This document shows, piece after piece, positions 43,809 to 52,529 of a DNA stretch of 64,000 nucleotides. Position 1 is the first letter of the stretch; each line of letters begins with the position of its first letter. Origin of the DNA: Streptomyces cinnabarinus (lineage in GTDB: Bacteria > Actinomycetota > Actinomycetes > Streptomycetales > Streptomycetaceae). The notes beneath the pieces were generated by a model. It saw nothing but the letters and a program-made list of their open reading frames with translations. It was not told the origin of the DNA and made no database searches. Location: assembly GCF_027270315.1 (NCBI RefSeq), contig NZ_CP114413.1, positions 4,278,001 to 4,342,000 of the forward strand, given 5' to 3'. Both the position numbers and the translations under genes were made by a program.

Positions 43809-44429
43809 TCAGGACTCCTTCACGGCGATCGTCTCCACCGTGTTCGCCACGTGCTCGAACGCGTCGGCCGCTTCCTCCAGGACGTCCACGATCTGCTTGA
43901 GCTTGAGGACCTCGATGGCGTCGTACTTGCCGTTGAAGAGGTGCGCGAGCAGCTTGCGGTGGATCTGGTCGGCCTGGTTCTCCAGCCGGTTGACCTCGAT
44001 CCAGTACTCGGTGAGGTTGTCCATCGTGCGCAGATTGGGCATGGCCTCGGCGGTCAGCTCGGCCGCCCGGGCCAGAACCTCGATCTGCTGCTCGACGCCC
44101 TTGGGCAGTTCCTCCACGTTGTAGAGGACGACCAGGTCGACGGCCTCCTCCATGAAGTCCATGATGTCGTCGAGGGACGACGCGAGGGAGTAGATGTCCT
44201 CGCGGTCGAAGGGCGTGATGAACGAGGAGTTCAACTGGTGGAAGATCGCGTGCGTGGCATCGTCACCGGCATGTTCCGCGGCCCGCATACGCTCTGCGAT
44301 CTCGGCCCGGCCGGCGGTGTCCGCCCCGAGCAGTTCCATGAGGAGTTTCGAGCCCGTGACGATGTTGTCCGCGGACGCGGCGAACATGTCGTAGAAGCTC
44401 GTCTCCCTGGGGGTCAGACGAAAGCGCAC
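43809..44429 (-). CDS. DUF47/PhoU-like Pit accessory protein
   Basis: The 206-residue, all-helical acidic protein has the PhoU-like E/DxxxD metal-binding repeats (FDREDIYSLASSLDDIMDFM; QADQIHRKLLAHLFNGKY). Members are encoded next to Pit transporters and modulate them. Co-transcribed with pit. Confidence 0.9.
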   Translation of the reverse strand: MRFRLTPRETSFYDMFAASADNIVTGSKLLMELLGADTAGRAEIAERMRAAEHAGDDATHAIFHQLNSSFITPFDREDIYSLASSLDDIMDFMEEAVDLVVLYNVEELPKGVEQQIEVLARAAELTAEAMPNLRTMDNLTEYWIEVNRLENQADQIHRKLLAHLFNGKYDAIEVLKLKQIVDVLEEAADAFEHVANTVETIAVKES

Positions 44430-44583
44430 GTGGGGTCCTCGGGGTGCTTCGGTTTCGGTCAGGCTGATGCTAGGCGCATCATCCGGCCACGGCTAATGGG
44501 CCGTCCCCCAGTGTCGCCCATCGGGCATGGTGATCAGCACGGGGGCGTACCAAGGGCCCTATACCCAGCAAAGTTCGGTACGA

Positions 44584-44602
44584 TATACCCAGTAGGGGTA
44601 TG
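44584..44602. promoter_or_regulatory. CsoR operator
   Basis: ATACCC (44585-44590) and GGGTAT (44596-44601) form an inverted repeat with a 5-base AGTAG centre, 17 bases before the csoR ATG. This matches the GC-rich-centred ATACCC/GGGTAT operators of copper-sensing CsoR. A second half-site, TATACCC, lies at about 44561-44567. Confidence 0.75.
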
Positions 44603-44617
44603 TGTCTGGAGGACGCG

Positions 44618-44956
44618 ATGACGACGACCGAGGCCGGCGCCACGGCGCCCTCCGAGCATGGGCACGATCACGCCACGCACGGCTACCACAAACAGAAGGA
44701 CGAGCACCTCAAGCGGCTGCGCCGGATCGAGGGCCAGATCCGGGGCCTTCAGCGGATGGTCGACGAGGACGTCTACTGCATCGACATACTCACGCAGGTG
44801 TCGGCGTCGACGAAGGCCCTGCAGTCCTTCGCCCTCCAGCTCCTGGAGGAGCACCTGCGCCACTGCGTCGCGGACGCGGCCGTGAAGGGCGGCGACGAGA
44901 TCGACGCGAAGGTGGAAGAGGCGACGAAGGCGATCGGCCGGCTGCTGCGGACCTGA
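44618..44956 (+). CDS. csoR: CsoR copper-sensing repressor
   Basis: CsoR represses copper export genes and releases DNA on binding Cu(I). The 112-residue protein has the CsoR ligands C54, H79 and C83 (C-x24-H-x3-C; DVYCIDILTQ; EEHLRHCV) and helix KRLRRIEGQIRGLQRMVDED. A His-rich N-terminus (HGHDHATHGYH) is extra. GGAGG precedes the ATG; its own operator covers the leader, so it is autoregulated. No copper ATPase or chaperone is adjacent. Confidence 0.92.
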   Translation: MTTTEAGATAPSEHGHDHATHGYHKQKDEHLKRLRRIEGQIRGLQRMVDEDVYCIDILTQVSASTKALQSFALQLLEEHLRHCVADAAVKGGDEIDAKVEEATKAIGRLLRT

Positions 44957-45007
44957 GTCTTCGGGGGTGCGGCGGGAGGCCGAGGGCGTGCGGCGGGAGG
45001 CCGAAAA

Positions 45008-45205
45008 TCACCGGGTGACGGAGCCGGGATCGTCGATGCCGATGGCGTCCCGCTCCTCCGCCACTCTGAGCACCTGATCGATACTCTCCATGCTCAGCCG
45101 CTCCTCGGCGGCCGAGGCCGCGATGATCAGCTCACCGCACAGTTCGATCTCGGCGAGGGCCACGTGGTCCTGAACTGCCGTACCGCCGACCGGAGCCACG
45201 CGCAT
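45008..45205 (-). CDS. 65-residue hypothetical protein
   Basis: The small acidic helical protein (MRVAPVGGTAVQDHVALAEI; RLSMESIDQVLRVAEERDAI) is unrecognised. AGAAGAGG lies just upstream of the start; a GTG one codon earlier (45208) is the alternative. The amino-acid composition is typical of a real Streptomyces small protein. Confidence 0.6.
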   Translation of the reverse strand: MRVAPVGGTAVQDHVALAEIELCGELIIAASAAEERLSMESIDQVLRVAEERDAIGIDDPGSVTR

Positions 45206-45303
45206 CACCTCTTCTCTGCCGTCACCGACTTCCTAGAGTAGGGAGCGGCCTACACACCGCGCATGGCACGGAAGGGCTAGTCCTTGACGACCGTCGAGGA
45301 TCC

Positions 45304-46128
45304 TCACTCCTCCGCGATCCGCCCGGCGAAGATGTCGTCGCGGTCCGGAAGCCGTACGTCCACGGCGACACCGAAGTCGAACAGCAAGGTCGTGGAGGCG
45401 ACGGCGACGGGTCCGTCCTGCTGCCCGTTCACAAAGCTGAACCGATGCCGCACCTTGCGGATCCGCCCGTCCTCGTCCAGGTACACATCGAACGGAACCC
45501 GCGAGGTGGCGAACCCTTTCGCCGCGGCGGCGAGCGAGTCCCGGGATCCCTTGGAGGCGTGCCGGGCGGCCCGCCGCAGATCGGCGGTGCCGCGGTAGTG
45601 CCGTACGTCGACACCCGCCACCTGTTCCTCCCCCACGAAGCTGACGTCCTGGGCGCCGAGGAGCAGTTCGGCGGCGGCGAAGGGATCGGTGGCGCCGCCG
45701 GTGACGAGATTGCCGTCCGCCATGGACTCCGTCTCGACCCGCACCCACTTGTCGGCGGGCACACCGGCGCCCCGGTTCTTCATGAAGAGGGCACCGGGAG
45801 CGAGCAGTTCAGTGATGGGCCGATGCGGCGAGTCCCCCGACGGATCCTGCGGCAGCAACACCTTCAGCCGGCCGACCTGCTTGCGGTAGTCGTAGATCCC
45901 CTCCCCCCGAATGGTGACGCGGGTCCCACCAGCGGCCATCTCCATGGAGGTATGGGCCTTGGAACTACGGGCCCGGACGAGCTCGGCAGCGGCCCCCCGC
46001 ACCACGTCGGCCCCCTCCCCTCCATGAACGCCCCCGCCCTGGGCACCCCCACACCCGCCGACCCCCACACACGCCACGACCCCGGCGGCGACAACCGCCC
46101 CCCTCCGCCTGTACTGCCGCTCCGTCAT
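45304..46128 (-). CDS. Lipoprotein, LppX/LprG-like
   Basis: The 274-residue protein has a lipoprotein signal with lipobox VGGC (AAGVVACVGVGGCGGAQG) and a domain starting with a conserved ATSKAHTS-like segment (VRARSSKAHTSMEMAAGGTR) followed by beta strands, as in the LppX/LprG lipid-carrier family. Carrier function is not proven for Streptomyces members. Single gene. Confidence 0.75.
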   Translation of the reverse strand: MTERQYRRRGAVVAAGVVACVGVGGCGGAQGGGVHGGEGADVVRGAAAELVRARSSKAHTSMEMAAGGTRVTIRGEGIYDYRKQVGRLKVLLPQDPSGDSPHRPITELLAPGALFMKNRGAGVPADKWVRVETESMADGNLVTGGATDPFAAAELLLGAQDVSFVGEEQVAGVDVRHYRGTADLRRAARHASKGSRDSLAAAAKGFATSRVPFDVYLDEDGRIRKVRHRFSFVNGQQDGPVAVASTTLLFDFGVAVDVRLPDRDDIFAGRIAEE

Positions 46129-46259
46129 CGCCTGCCTACCCCCCAGCCGGTACGTCCGTCACGGGCCCCCATCGATCCCCTTAACGACGACTGGCCACCC
46201 CCGTAACGCACGCCACCACCCGCGGAAACCTTTGCTTCCCCTTGGGTACGGTTACTTCC

Positions 46260-46430
46260 GTGGCACAAGACCAGGTCCAGCCCGCACCCCCGCCCTCCCC
46301 TCCCCACCGCACAGCCACAACCGACCAGGGCCCCTTCTGCACAGCCCACTGCACCTGCGGCTGGCGAGGCCCGGCAAGAAGAGCAAGAAGCCAGGCAAGA
46401 AGAGACGCAGAGACCCACACAGAGCCCTGA
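46260..46430 (+). CDS. 56-residue Cys/His-containing small protein
   Basis: A GTG at 46260 opens a frame whose product has a Pro-rich N-terminus, then DQGPFCTAHCTCGWRGPARR and a basic tail ending in DAETHTEP. The C-x3-C-x1-C pattern with nearby His could bind zinc or iron-sulfur. Similar short sequences occur in other Streptomyces, by memory. No function known. Confidence 0.65.
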   Translation: MAQDQVQPAPPPSPPHRTATTDQGPFCTAHCTCGWRGPARRARSQARRDAETHTEP

Positions 46431-46480
46431 ACCGATCCGGGCCGGCCCACATCCCCCTCGCGGCGAGGCACCCCAGCCCT

Positions 46481-46584
46481 TCCAGCCCGTCCGGCGTTTG
46501 AGGACGAGGCCCGTTCAGGGCCGACAGCGGGGGTCTGGGGGCGCAGCCTCCAGGGATGGGACGGGTAGGGGCGGCGGGGGCGAG
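46481..46584 (+). repeat. Dispersed Streptomyces-type repeat, long copy
   Basis: The stretch includes CGTCCGGCGTTTGAGGACGA and GGGGGTCTGGGGGCGCAGCC followed by GGATGGGACGGGTAGGGGCG. I recall this as one of the most frequent intergenic repeats of Streptomyces. Its 3' half is related to 1972-2040 in reverse orientation. It fills most of the 232-base gap before the oxidase gene. Confidence 0.6.
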
Positions 46585-46662
46585 AAAAGAATGGTGCGGA
46601 GGTTGCATGGAACCCGCATCGCCACCGCCCCGTCTCGTTCCACGTAACCCACGGGAGGCGAC

Positions 46663-48240
46663 ATGGAACGGCGTACCTTCATGGCCGGCGGCGCAGCCGT
46701 GCTCACGGCGGCCACCACCGCCGCCTGCTCAGGCACAGGCACCGGCACAGGCGCCAAGGACAGGGCAGGCACCCGCACCACCGGCCCCGCCCCCAACCCA
46801 GCCCTCCGCACCACCGCCGCCTCCGCCCCCGCCCCCGCCACTTGGTCCGCCCTCGCCCAAGACCTGGACGGCCCCCTCATCCGCCCCGGCGACACCGCCT
46901 GGCCCAGCGCCCACCAGCTCTACAACACCCGCTTCGACACCCTGAAGCCCACAGCCGTCGCCTACGTCGCCCACCCGGACGACATCCGCACCACCCTGGC
47001 CTACGCCCGCGCCCACAACCTCCGCGTAGCGATCCGCAACGGCGGCCACTCCTACGCCGGCTGGTCCTCCGGCAACGGCCGCCTGATCATCGACGTCTCC
47101 AAGCTCAACCGCATCCGCACAGCCTCCGGCACAGCCGTCATCGGCGCGGGCGCCAAACTCATCGACGTCTACCGAGGACTCGCCGCGAAGGGCGTCACCA
47201 TCCCCGCCGGCTCCTGCCCCACCGTGGGCGTCTCCGGCCTCACCCTCGGCGGCGGCCACGGCGTCGTCTCCAGGGCCTACGGCCTGACCTGCGACAGCCT
47301 CACCCAAGCCACGATCATCACGGCGGACGGAAAGCAACTCACCACCAACGCCACCAAGAACAAGGACCTCTTCTGGGCCCTGCGAGGCGCCGGCAACGGC
47401 AACTTCGGCATCGTCACCGAACTCCAGTTCAAGACCCACCCGGCCCCGCAGGCCGTGACGGCGTACATGTCCTGGCCCTGGTCGAAGGCCGCCGCCGTAC
47501 TGAAGGCATGGCAGGAATGGGGCCCGACCCAGCCCGACGAGATCTGGTCGTCGTTCCACCTCGCGAACGCGACCGGCGGCACCCCCACCGTCTCCGTCGC
47601 CGCCTTCTCCCTCGGCACCTACGGCGAACTCCAGAACGCCGTGGACCGCCTCGCCGACCGCATCGGCGCCCCCGCGACCAGCGTCTCGCTGCGCCGCCGC
47701 TCCTACGAGGAGTCGATGGAGCTGTACGCCGGCTGCTCCTCCTTCACCACCGACGCCCAGTGCCACCTCCCCGGCAGCACCCCGGGCCGCTCCCCGCAGG
47801 GCGCCCTGAACCGCGAGACGTACGCCGCGAAGTCGGACTTCTTCGACCGTTCGATCTCCGCGGCGGGCATCCAGACCCTGCTCGCCAAGATGAAGTCGGT
47901 CCGCGGCGGCTCCGGCAGCATCGCGCTCACCGCACTCGGCGGCGCCGTCAACCGCGTCGACCCCACGGCGACCGCGTTCGTGCACCGCCGCTCGCGCATG
48001 CTGGCCCAGTACATCGCCGCCTGGCGGGCTGGCACGAGCGGCACCACGGCCCAGTCGTGGCTGACCGAGGCCCACACGGCGATGAAGCCGTACGCCTCGG
48101 GCGCGGCCTACCAGAACTACACGGACCCGGCCCTGAAGGACTGGCGCCAGGCGTACTACGGCGACGCCGCGCCCCGCCTGGCCCGGCTGAAGAAGCAGTA
48201 CGACCCGAAGGGCTTCTTCACGTTCCCGCAGGCGCTGTGA
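46663..48240 (+). CDS. Secreted FAD-linked oxidase, berberine-bridge type
   Basis: The 525-residue protein has a twin-arginine start (MERRTFMAGGAAVLTAATTA) with a possible lipobox, and a low-complexity Thr/Pro/Ala linker. The FAD-binding domain shows both covalent attachment residues of the BBE class: His in RNGGHSYAG and Cys in YGLTCDSL. A C-terminal BBE motif (YQNYTDPALKDWRQAYYGDA) follows. Such enzymes oxidise sugars or alkaloids with hydrogen peroxide release; the substrate is unknown. Confidence 0.88.
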   Translation: MERRTFMAGGAAVLTAATTAACSGTGTGTGAKDRAGTRTTGPAPNPALRTTAASAPAPATWSALAQDLDGPLIRPGDTAWPSAHQLYNTRFDTLKPTAVAYVAHPDDIRTTLAYARAHNLRVAIRNGGHSYAGWSSGNGRLIIDVSKLNRIRTASGTAVIGAGAKLIDVYRGLAAKGVTIPAGSCPTVGVSGLTLGGGHGVVSRAYGLTCDSLTQATIITADGKQLTTNATKNKDLFWALRGAGNGNFGIVTELQFKTHPAPQAVTAYMSWPWSKAAAVLKAWQEWGPTQPDEIWSSFHLANATGGTPTVSVAAFSLGTYGELQNAVDRLADRIGAPATSVSLRRRSYEESMELYAGCSSFTTDAQCHLPGSTPGRSPQGALNRETYAAKSDFFDRSISAAGIQTLLAKMKSVRGGSGSIALTALGGAVNRVDPTATAFVHRRSRMLAQYIAAWRAGTSGTTAQSWLTEAHTAMKPYASGAAYQNYTDPALKDWRQAYYGDAAPRLARLKKQYDPKGFFTFPQAL

Positions 48241-48260
48241 ACCCCGGCCCGCCGAAACGG

Positions 48261-48971
48261 CTAGGCCGCCAGATCCCGTTCCTCCGCCCCGGCGTTCTCC
48301 TTGCGCGCCCCGGGAACGACGGCGCCCTGCCCGTCGTACGACGACTCCTTCAGGGACCGCACCAGCCACCCGGCCCGCGGCGACCGCTCGACCGCCTTCA
48401 TGACGGGCGTCAGCAGCGCCGAGGCGACCGGCGAGAGCAGCAGGGTGACGGCCGTGCCGAGCGCGAACCCGCCGACGACATCGGTCGGATAGTGCACGCC
48501 CATGTAAATGCGGCAGAAGCCCTCGAGCAGCGCGAGCCCGATCCCGAGCAGCCCGAACTTCCGGTTGGCGACGAAGAGCCCGACGCCCATGGCCATGGTG
48601 ATCGTCGCGTGATCGCTCACGAAGGAGAAGTCGGTCTTGCCGGAGACCAGGACTTCAAGACCTTGATGGTCGAGGAACGGACGGGGCCGCTCCACAAAGC
48701 CCCGTATCGGCACGTTCACGAGTACGGCAAGAGCGGCGGCGAGCGGTGCCCACACCAGCGCGGCGACGGACGAGGCGGCGTCCTCCCCGCCCTTGCGCCG
48801 CACGGACCACCAGCACCACACCACGACCAGGACCATGGCGACCAGCAGCCCGTACTCACCGACGAACTCCATGACCCGGTCGAACCACTCGGGCGCGTCC
48901 TTGGCCAGGCCATTGATGTCGTAAAGCAGCTCGACGTCGGGGTTCGACCCGGATGCGGCGAGTCCAGCCAT
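48261..48971 (-). CDS. PAP2-family membrane phosphatase
   Basis: The 236-residue protein has five to six transmembrane helices and the PAP2 motifs: RGFVERPRPF, VSDHATITMAMG (usually PSDHA, here V) and CRIYMGVHYPTDVVGG. This arrangement fits undecaprenyl-diphosphate phosphatases. C-terminal hydrophilic tail of about 45 residues. Convergent with the oxidase gene. Confidence 0.85.
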   Translation of the reverse strand: MAGLAASGSNPDVELLYDINGLAKDAPEWFDRVMEFVGEYGLLVAMVLVVVWCWWSVRRKGGEDAASSVAALVWAPLAAALAVLVNVPIRGFVERPRPFLDHQGLEVLVSGKTDFSFVSDHATITMAMGVGLFVANRKFGLLGIGLALLEGFCRIYMGVHYPTDVVGGFALGTAVTLLLSPVASALLTPVMKAVERSPRAGWLVRSLKESSYDGQGAVVPGARKENAGAEERDLAA

Positions 48972-49153
48972 GATGCTGCGGCCCCTTCGTCGTCTCTCTC
49001 CGGCACGCCAATCTCGCGCGCCGCTGTGCCACCCCCGTGGTCGTAGATCCGCGCTCGGCTACGTCAGTACGTCAACAGGAACGCACGACCCCCGTTGATA
49101 CGTTCCACCCTCCACGGAATGATCACTCAGACGTTATCGAAGAGAGATAGATC

Positions 49154-49201
49154 GCCGCAGCTCAGGGGGTAGGCGCACGAGGCTTCTAAACCTCGGTGGG
49201 G
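49154..49201 (+). other. tRNA-Arg(TCT)-like remnant
   Basis: AGCTCAGGGGGTAG resembles a tRNA D-arm, and CGAGG-CTTCTAAA-CCTCG (49178-49195) an anticodon arm with TCT. The anticodon loop has 8 bases instead of 7, the D-stem has a mismatch, and the acceptor stem and T-arm are missing, so it is not a functional tRNA. It overlaps the 3' end of the NlpC/P60 gene. It could be an old integration footprint. Confidence 0.4.
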
Positions 49202-50208
49202 AGCGCTTTCGCGCCATCCTCGGTGACCCGGGTGGCCCCGAAGTAGTCGGGGGTGTCGATCGGGTCGAACCGGATCACAGCACCCGTTCTCGGGGCATCG
49301 ATCATGTACCCGCCACCGACATAAATCCCCACATGCCGGATGGCCCGGGAGTTGGTGAGGTCGTCCGAGAAGAACACCAGATCCCCGGGAAGCAGTTCGT
49401 CCCTGGCCGGATGCGGCCCCGCGTTGTACTGATCATTGGCCACCCGAGGCAGCGTGACCCCGACGCTCTCGTACGCGGCCTTGGTCAACCCGGAACAGTC
49501 GAACCGCCCACCATCCTCGGCGGTCCCGTCCCCGCCCCACAGATACAGCGTGCCGAGCTTCTTCTGCGCGTAGGCGATGGCCCCCGCGGCCTGCTCCGAG
49601 GGATCGACCCGCCCGACGGGCGCGGCGAAGCTCTGCTCCAGCGTCGTGATGGTCTTCACGTAGTTCTGGGTCTCGCTGTACGGCGGCACGCCCCCGTACT
49701 TGATGACCGCGTACGCCCCGGCGTTGTAGGCGGCGAGCATGTTCTTCGTCGCGTCGCCCGGCACGTCCTTGACGTAGGAGGCAAGTTCGCAGTCGTACGA
49801 CGCGGCGGACGGAATGGCGTCCTGCGGATCCCAGACATCCCGGTCCCCGTCACCGTCACCGTCGATGCCGTGCGTGGCCCACGTCCCGGGAATGAACTGC
49901 GCTATCCCCTGCGCGGCCGCCGGACTCTGGGCCTTGGGATTGAAGCCGCTCTCCTGATAGAGCTGGGCGGCGAGCAGCGCGGGATTGATGGCCGGGCAGA
50001 GATTCCCCCACTTCTGCACCAGCGTCTGATACGCGGCCGGCACCGCCCCCTTGGCCAGCGCCTTGGCCCCGCCCCCGACCCCATTGGCCAGGTTCCCGGC
50101 AACGACGTACACCCCCACGACGAGCAGCATCACGAAGCTGAGCCCCGCCGCGACAGCGGCACCCGCCACGACCCATGCCTTACGCACCGTCAACCGCCCC
50201 TCGCCCAC
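49186..50208 (-). CDS. Lytic transglycosylase / NlpC-P60 peptidoglycan hydrolase
   Basis: The 340-residue protein has one transmembrane helix (about 10-38), a lysozyme-like transglycosylase domain with catalytic Glu in YQESGFNPKAQSPAAAQGIA, and a C-terminal NlpC/P60 peptidase with Cys in RFDCSGLTKAAY and His in IRHVGIYVGG. It can open both glycan and peptide bonds, the job of VirB1-type proteins of type IV secretion. It faces away from the rest of the apparatus, 6 kb distant. GTG start at 50208; GTG at 50187 is an alternative. Confidence 0.88.
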   Translation of the reverse strand: MGEGRLTVRKAWVVAGAAVAAGLSFVMLLVVGVYVVAGNLANGVGGGAKALAKGAVPAAYQTLVQKWGNLCPAINPALLAAQLYQESGFNPKAQSPAAAQGIAQFIPGTWATHGIDGDGDGDRDVWDPQDAIPSAASYDCELASYVKDVPGDATKNMLAAYNAGAYAVIKYGGVPPYSETQNYVKTITTLEQSFAAPVGRVDPSEQAAGAIAYAQKKLGTLYLWGGDGTAEDGGRFDCSGLTKAAYESVGVTLPRVANDQYNAGPHPARDELLPGDLVFFSDDLTNSRAIRHVGIYVGGGYMIDAPRTGAVIRFDPIDTPDYFGATRVTEDGAKALPTEV

Positions 50209-50410
50209 CGGGAGTCCGCCCGCGCCAGTCTAGGAGCTTCCCCAGCGGAATCGCCCGCAACCAGGACGGCTGTGACACCGGGTCATGCACTCCGAGCCCG
50301 TCGCCGGCCCACCGAGTCTCACAACTCCCTTGCCGCCCCGGCAGATGACTGCCTAGCATCGCGTTCACAATCGCGAATCGAATGTTGTTCCGGTGCATCG
50401 GGGGCCTGGT

Positions 50411-52522
50411 ATGACGTTGGTGATGGCGGTAGCCGCCATCTGGGGCGTGCTGCAGCTGTTCGCGATTTCCTGGCCGACGCGGTCGGTACGTCTGTCGACC
50501 GTGCTGTTGGCCTTCGCGGTGGGTGCGTACGGATGCGGTGTGGCGACGGCGTTGGTGCAGCTCGGCTACACCCGTAGCTACGCGGAACAGTCGGGGCAGT
50601 CGCTGGTGACGGTGGTGAACACCACCGGCTACCTGGTGGCTCCCTGGGTGGAGGAGTTGCTCAAGGCCACCCCGTTGCTGCTGGCGGGGTTGAGCCTGAA
50701 GGTCCGCCGCCAGTGGGGACTGACCGACTTCGTGGTCGTGGGCGCGGCGCTGGGCGCCGGGTTCGGGCTGCTGGAGGCGGTACTCCGGTTCGGCCTGGAC
50801 GCGGACCGGGCGATGGTCCGCGACGGGGGTTGGATCGTCCCCGACAGCTTGTCCCCGCCGTACGTGCCGGGCCTGGGGCAGGTGCTGACGTCCTGGCTAC
50901 CGGCACCATTCAGCCAGCTGAGCCTGGGCGGACCAGCAGTCACGGAAACGTTCACGCACCTGGTGTGGACGGCGACGGCCGGTTTCGGCGTCGGGCTGCT
51001 CTGGCGCACCCGCGGATCGTTACGCCTGCTCTCGATCCTTCCGATCACGGCCGCCGCCGCGCACCACACGGTGAACAACTACGCGGTACAGGAACACTCC
51101 GACAAAGCCGAGCAGTGGCTGGAGTCCCTGGACGGCGTGGCCTGGGCGGCACCACTCGTCTGCCTGGCCCTCGCCATGGTCATCGACCTGCGCCAACTCC
51201 ACCGCGGCAAGCGCACCGTGCCCGGCATACTCCTCGCCTCCGAGCGCACCGACGGCGACAGCCCCGCAGCCCTCCTGCGCTACGCGGCCTGGCGCCTCCC
51301 ATGGAGCCTGCTGATCGTCCTGCGCTACGTCAGACTGCGGCGCAGCTTGCTGTACGCCACCGCGTCGGCACCACCCGACGACACCAGGGACGTGCACCGA
51401 CTGGTCGCGGGCATCACGACCCGGATGGACGCGTCCGACAACCAACACGCCTGGCAGGCCTTGAACATCCGCGCCTGGCTGAAGGCGGTTCGACGGTCCC
51501 GCCGCTCCCGGGAGCGATGGCTTCTCCTGATCCCCTGCGTGCTCATGCTCCCCGCACTCCTCTTCCTGGGCGTCGGCTCGTTCACCTCCACCGCCGGCCT
51601 CCAGGAGTACTTCAGCACCGGTGCGGGACCAAAGATCCTCATGGGCTTCGGCGCGGCCGCCCTGGCCTGGATCGCCTACCAACTCACCACCCTGATACGC
51701 ACCTGGCGACAGACCTCCGCACAGCCACTGGCCGAACCACTGGCGGCCCACCGCTTCCGCCTCGGAACCGCGCTCGGAGCGGGAACCACCGGCGTCCTCC
51801 TCCTCTGGCGCGGCCTCGGAGACGCGGGCCCCGACGGCAGAGCCGTCCGCACGCTCCACCTCCTCGAGGCCCTGAACACCTTCCTGATCTACCTAGGCTT
51901 CGCCCTCCTCCTGCTCTCCCTCCTGGCCCTGTTCCCACCCGGAACCCTCGCCCTCGCCGGAACCGGAGCAGTCGGAGCCCTCACCACGGAGGCCGCACTC
52001 AACGCCGGCGTGCTTGGCACTGCCGGTGTCGTACTGATGGCGGTAGGTGCACAGGGAACGGGCGGGAGCGAACCGGGCAGCGGCAAGAGCGACGGGGTGC
52101 CGCAGTGGCTGCGTGACAAGTGGAACCAGGGGCGAGAGTTCAACAAAGAGAACTGGCCTCGCTACCCGGCCAACGAGGTCTACCTCGAGAACGGGAAGTT
52201 TCTCGACTCGTACCGACCCGGAAAGGAGATCGTCTCTCGCAAACAGACGCAGATATCGAAGCTCAAGCCGGAGTCGTTCAAGGAATATTTGCGTGAGATC
52301 AAGCAGAAGTACAAAGCGGGAACGAAAATACCGGATACACCAAAGGCGCGAGCAGAATACCCAAGCCTGATCGGGAAGCCCCTGAAGGGCAAATACTATC
52401 TGGAAGTCCCTGTCCAGTTGAAGCCTGTGCCAGACTGGGCGCTCAAGGAAGCAGCCAACCACGGCGTGATAATCCGTGACGTACAAGGTTTCATCTACCG
52501 GCTACCGAAGGGCACGGGCTGA
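50411..52522 (+). CDS. PrsW-type intramembrane protease fused to putative REase-fold toxin
   Basis: The 703-residue protein has an N-terminal PrsW domain with all four motif groups: PWVEELLK (E81, E82, K85), GLLEAVLR (E122), ETFTHLVW (H183) and AAAHHTVNN (H218/H219). About 12 hydrophobic segments run to residue 550. After a Gly/Ser linker, residues 570-703 form a soluble domain with FLDSYRPGKEIVSRKQTQIS and KGKYYLEVPVQLKPVP, a pattern I associate with C-terminal nuclease toxins of polymorphic toxin systems. The toxin segment is less GC-rich than the rest. A candidate immunity gene follows by 7 bases. An upstream GTG (50393) is an alternative start. Confidence 0.75.
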   Translation: MTLVMAVAAIWGVLQLFAISWPTRSVRLSTVLLAFAVGAYGCGVATALVQLGYTRSYAEQSGQSLVTVVNTTGYLVAPWVEELLKATPLLLAGLSLKVRRQWGLTDFVVVGAALGAGFGLLEAVLRFGLDADRAMVRDGGWIVPDSLSPPYVPGLGQVLTSWLPAPFSQLSLGGPAVTETFTHLVWTATAGFGVGLLWRTRGSLRLLSILPITAAAAHHTVNNYAVQEHSDKAEQWLESLDGVAWAAPLVCLALAMVIDLRQLHRGKRTVPGILLASERTDGDSPAALLRYAAWRLPWSLLIVLRYVRLRRSLLYATASAPPDDTRDVHRLVAGITTRMDASDNQHAWQALNIRAWLKAVRRSRRSRERWLLLIPCVLMLPALLFLGVGSFTSTAGLQEYFSTGAGPKILMGFGAAALAWIAYQLTTLIRTWRQTSAQPLAEPLAAHRFRLGTALGAGTTGVLLLWRGLGDAGPDGRAVRTLHLLEALNTFLIYLGFALLLLSLLALFPPGTLALAGTGAVGALTTEAALNAGVLGTAGVVLMAVGAQGTGGSEPGSGKSDGVPQWLRDKWNQGREFNKENWPRYPANEVYLENGKFLDSYRPGKEIVSRKQTQISKLKPESFKEYLREIKQKYKAGTKIPDTPKARAEYPSLIGKPLKGKYYLEVPVQLKPVPDWALKEAANHGVIIRDVQGFIYRLPKGTG

Positions 52523-52529
52523 ATCAGCC

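Noticed and set aside
49141..49260. A functional tRNA gene
   Set aside because: Acceptor stem and T-arm are missing and the anticodon loop has eight bases; kept only as a tRNA-like remnant.
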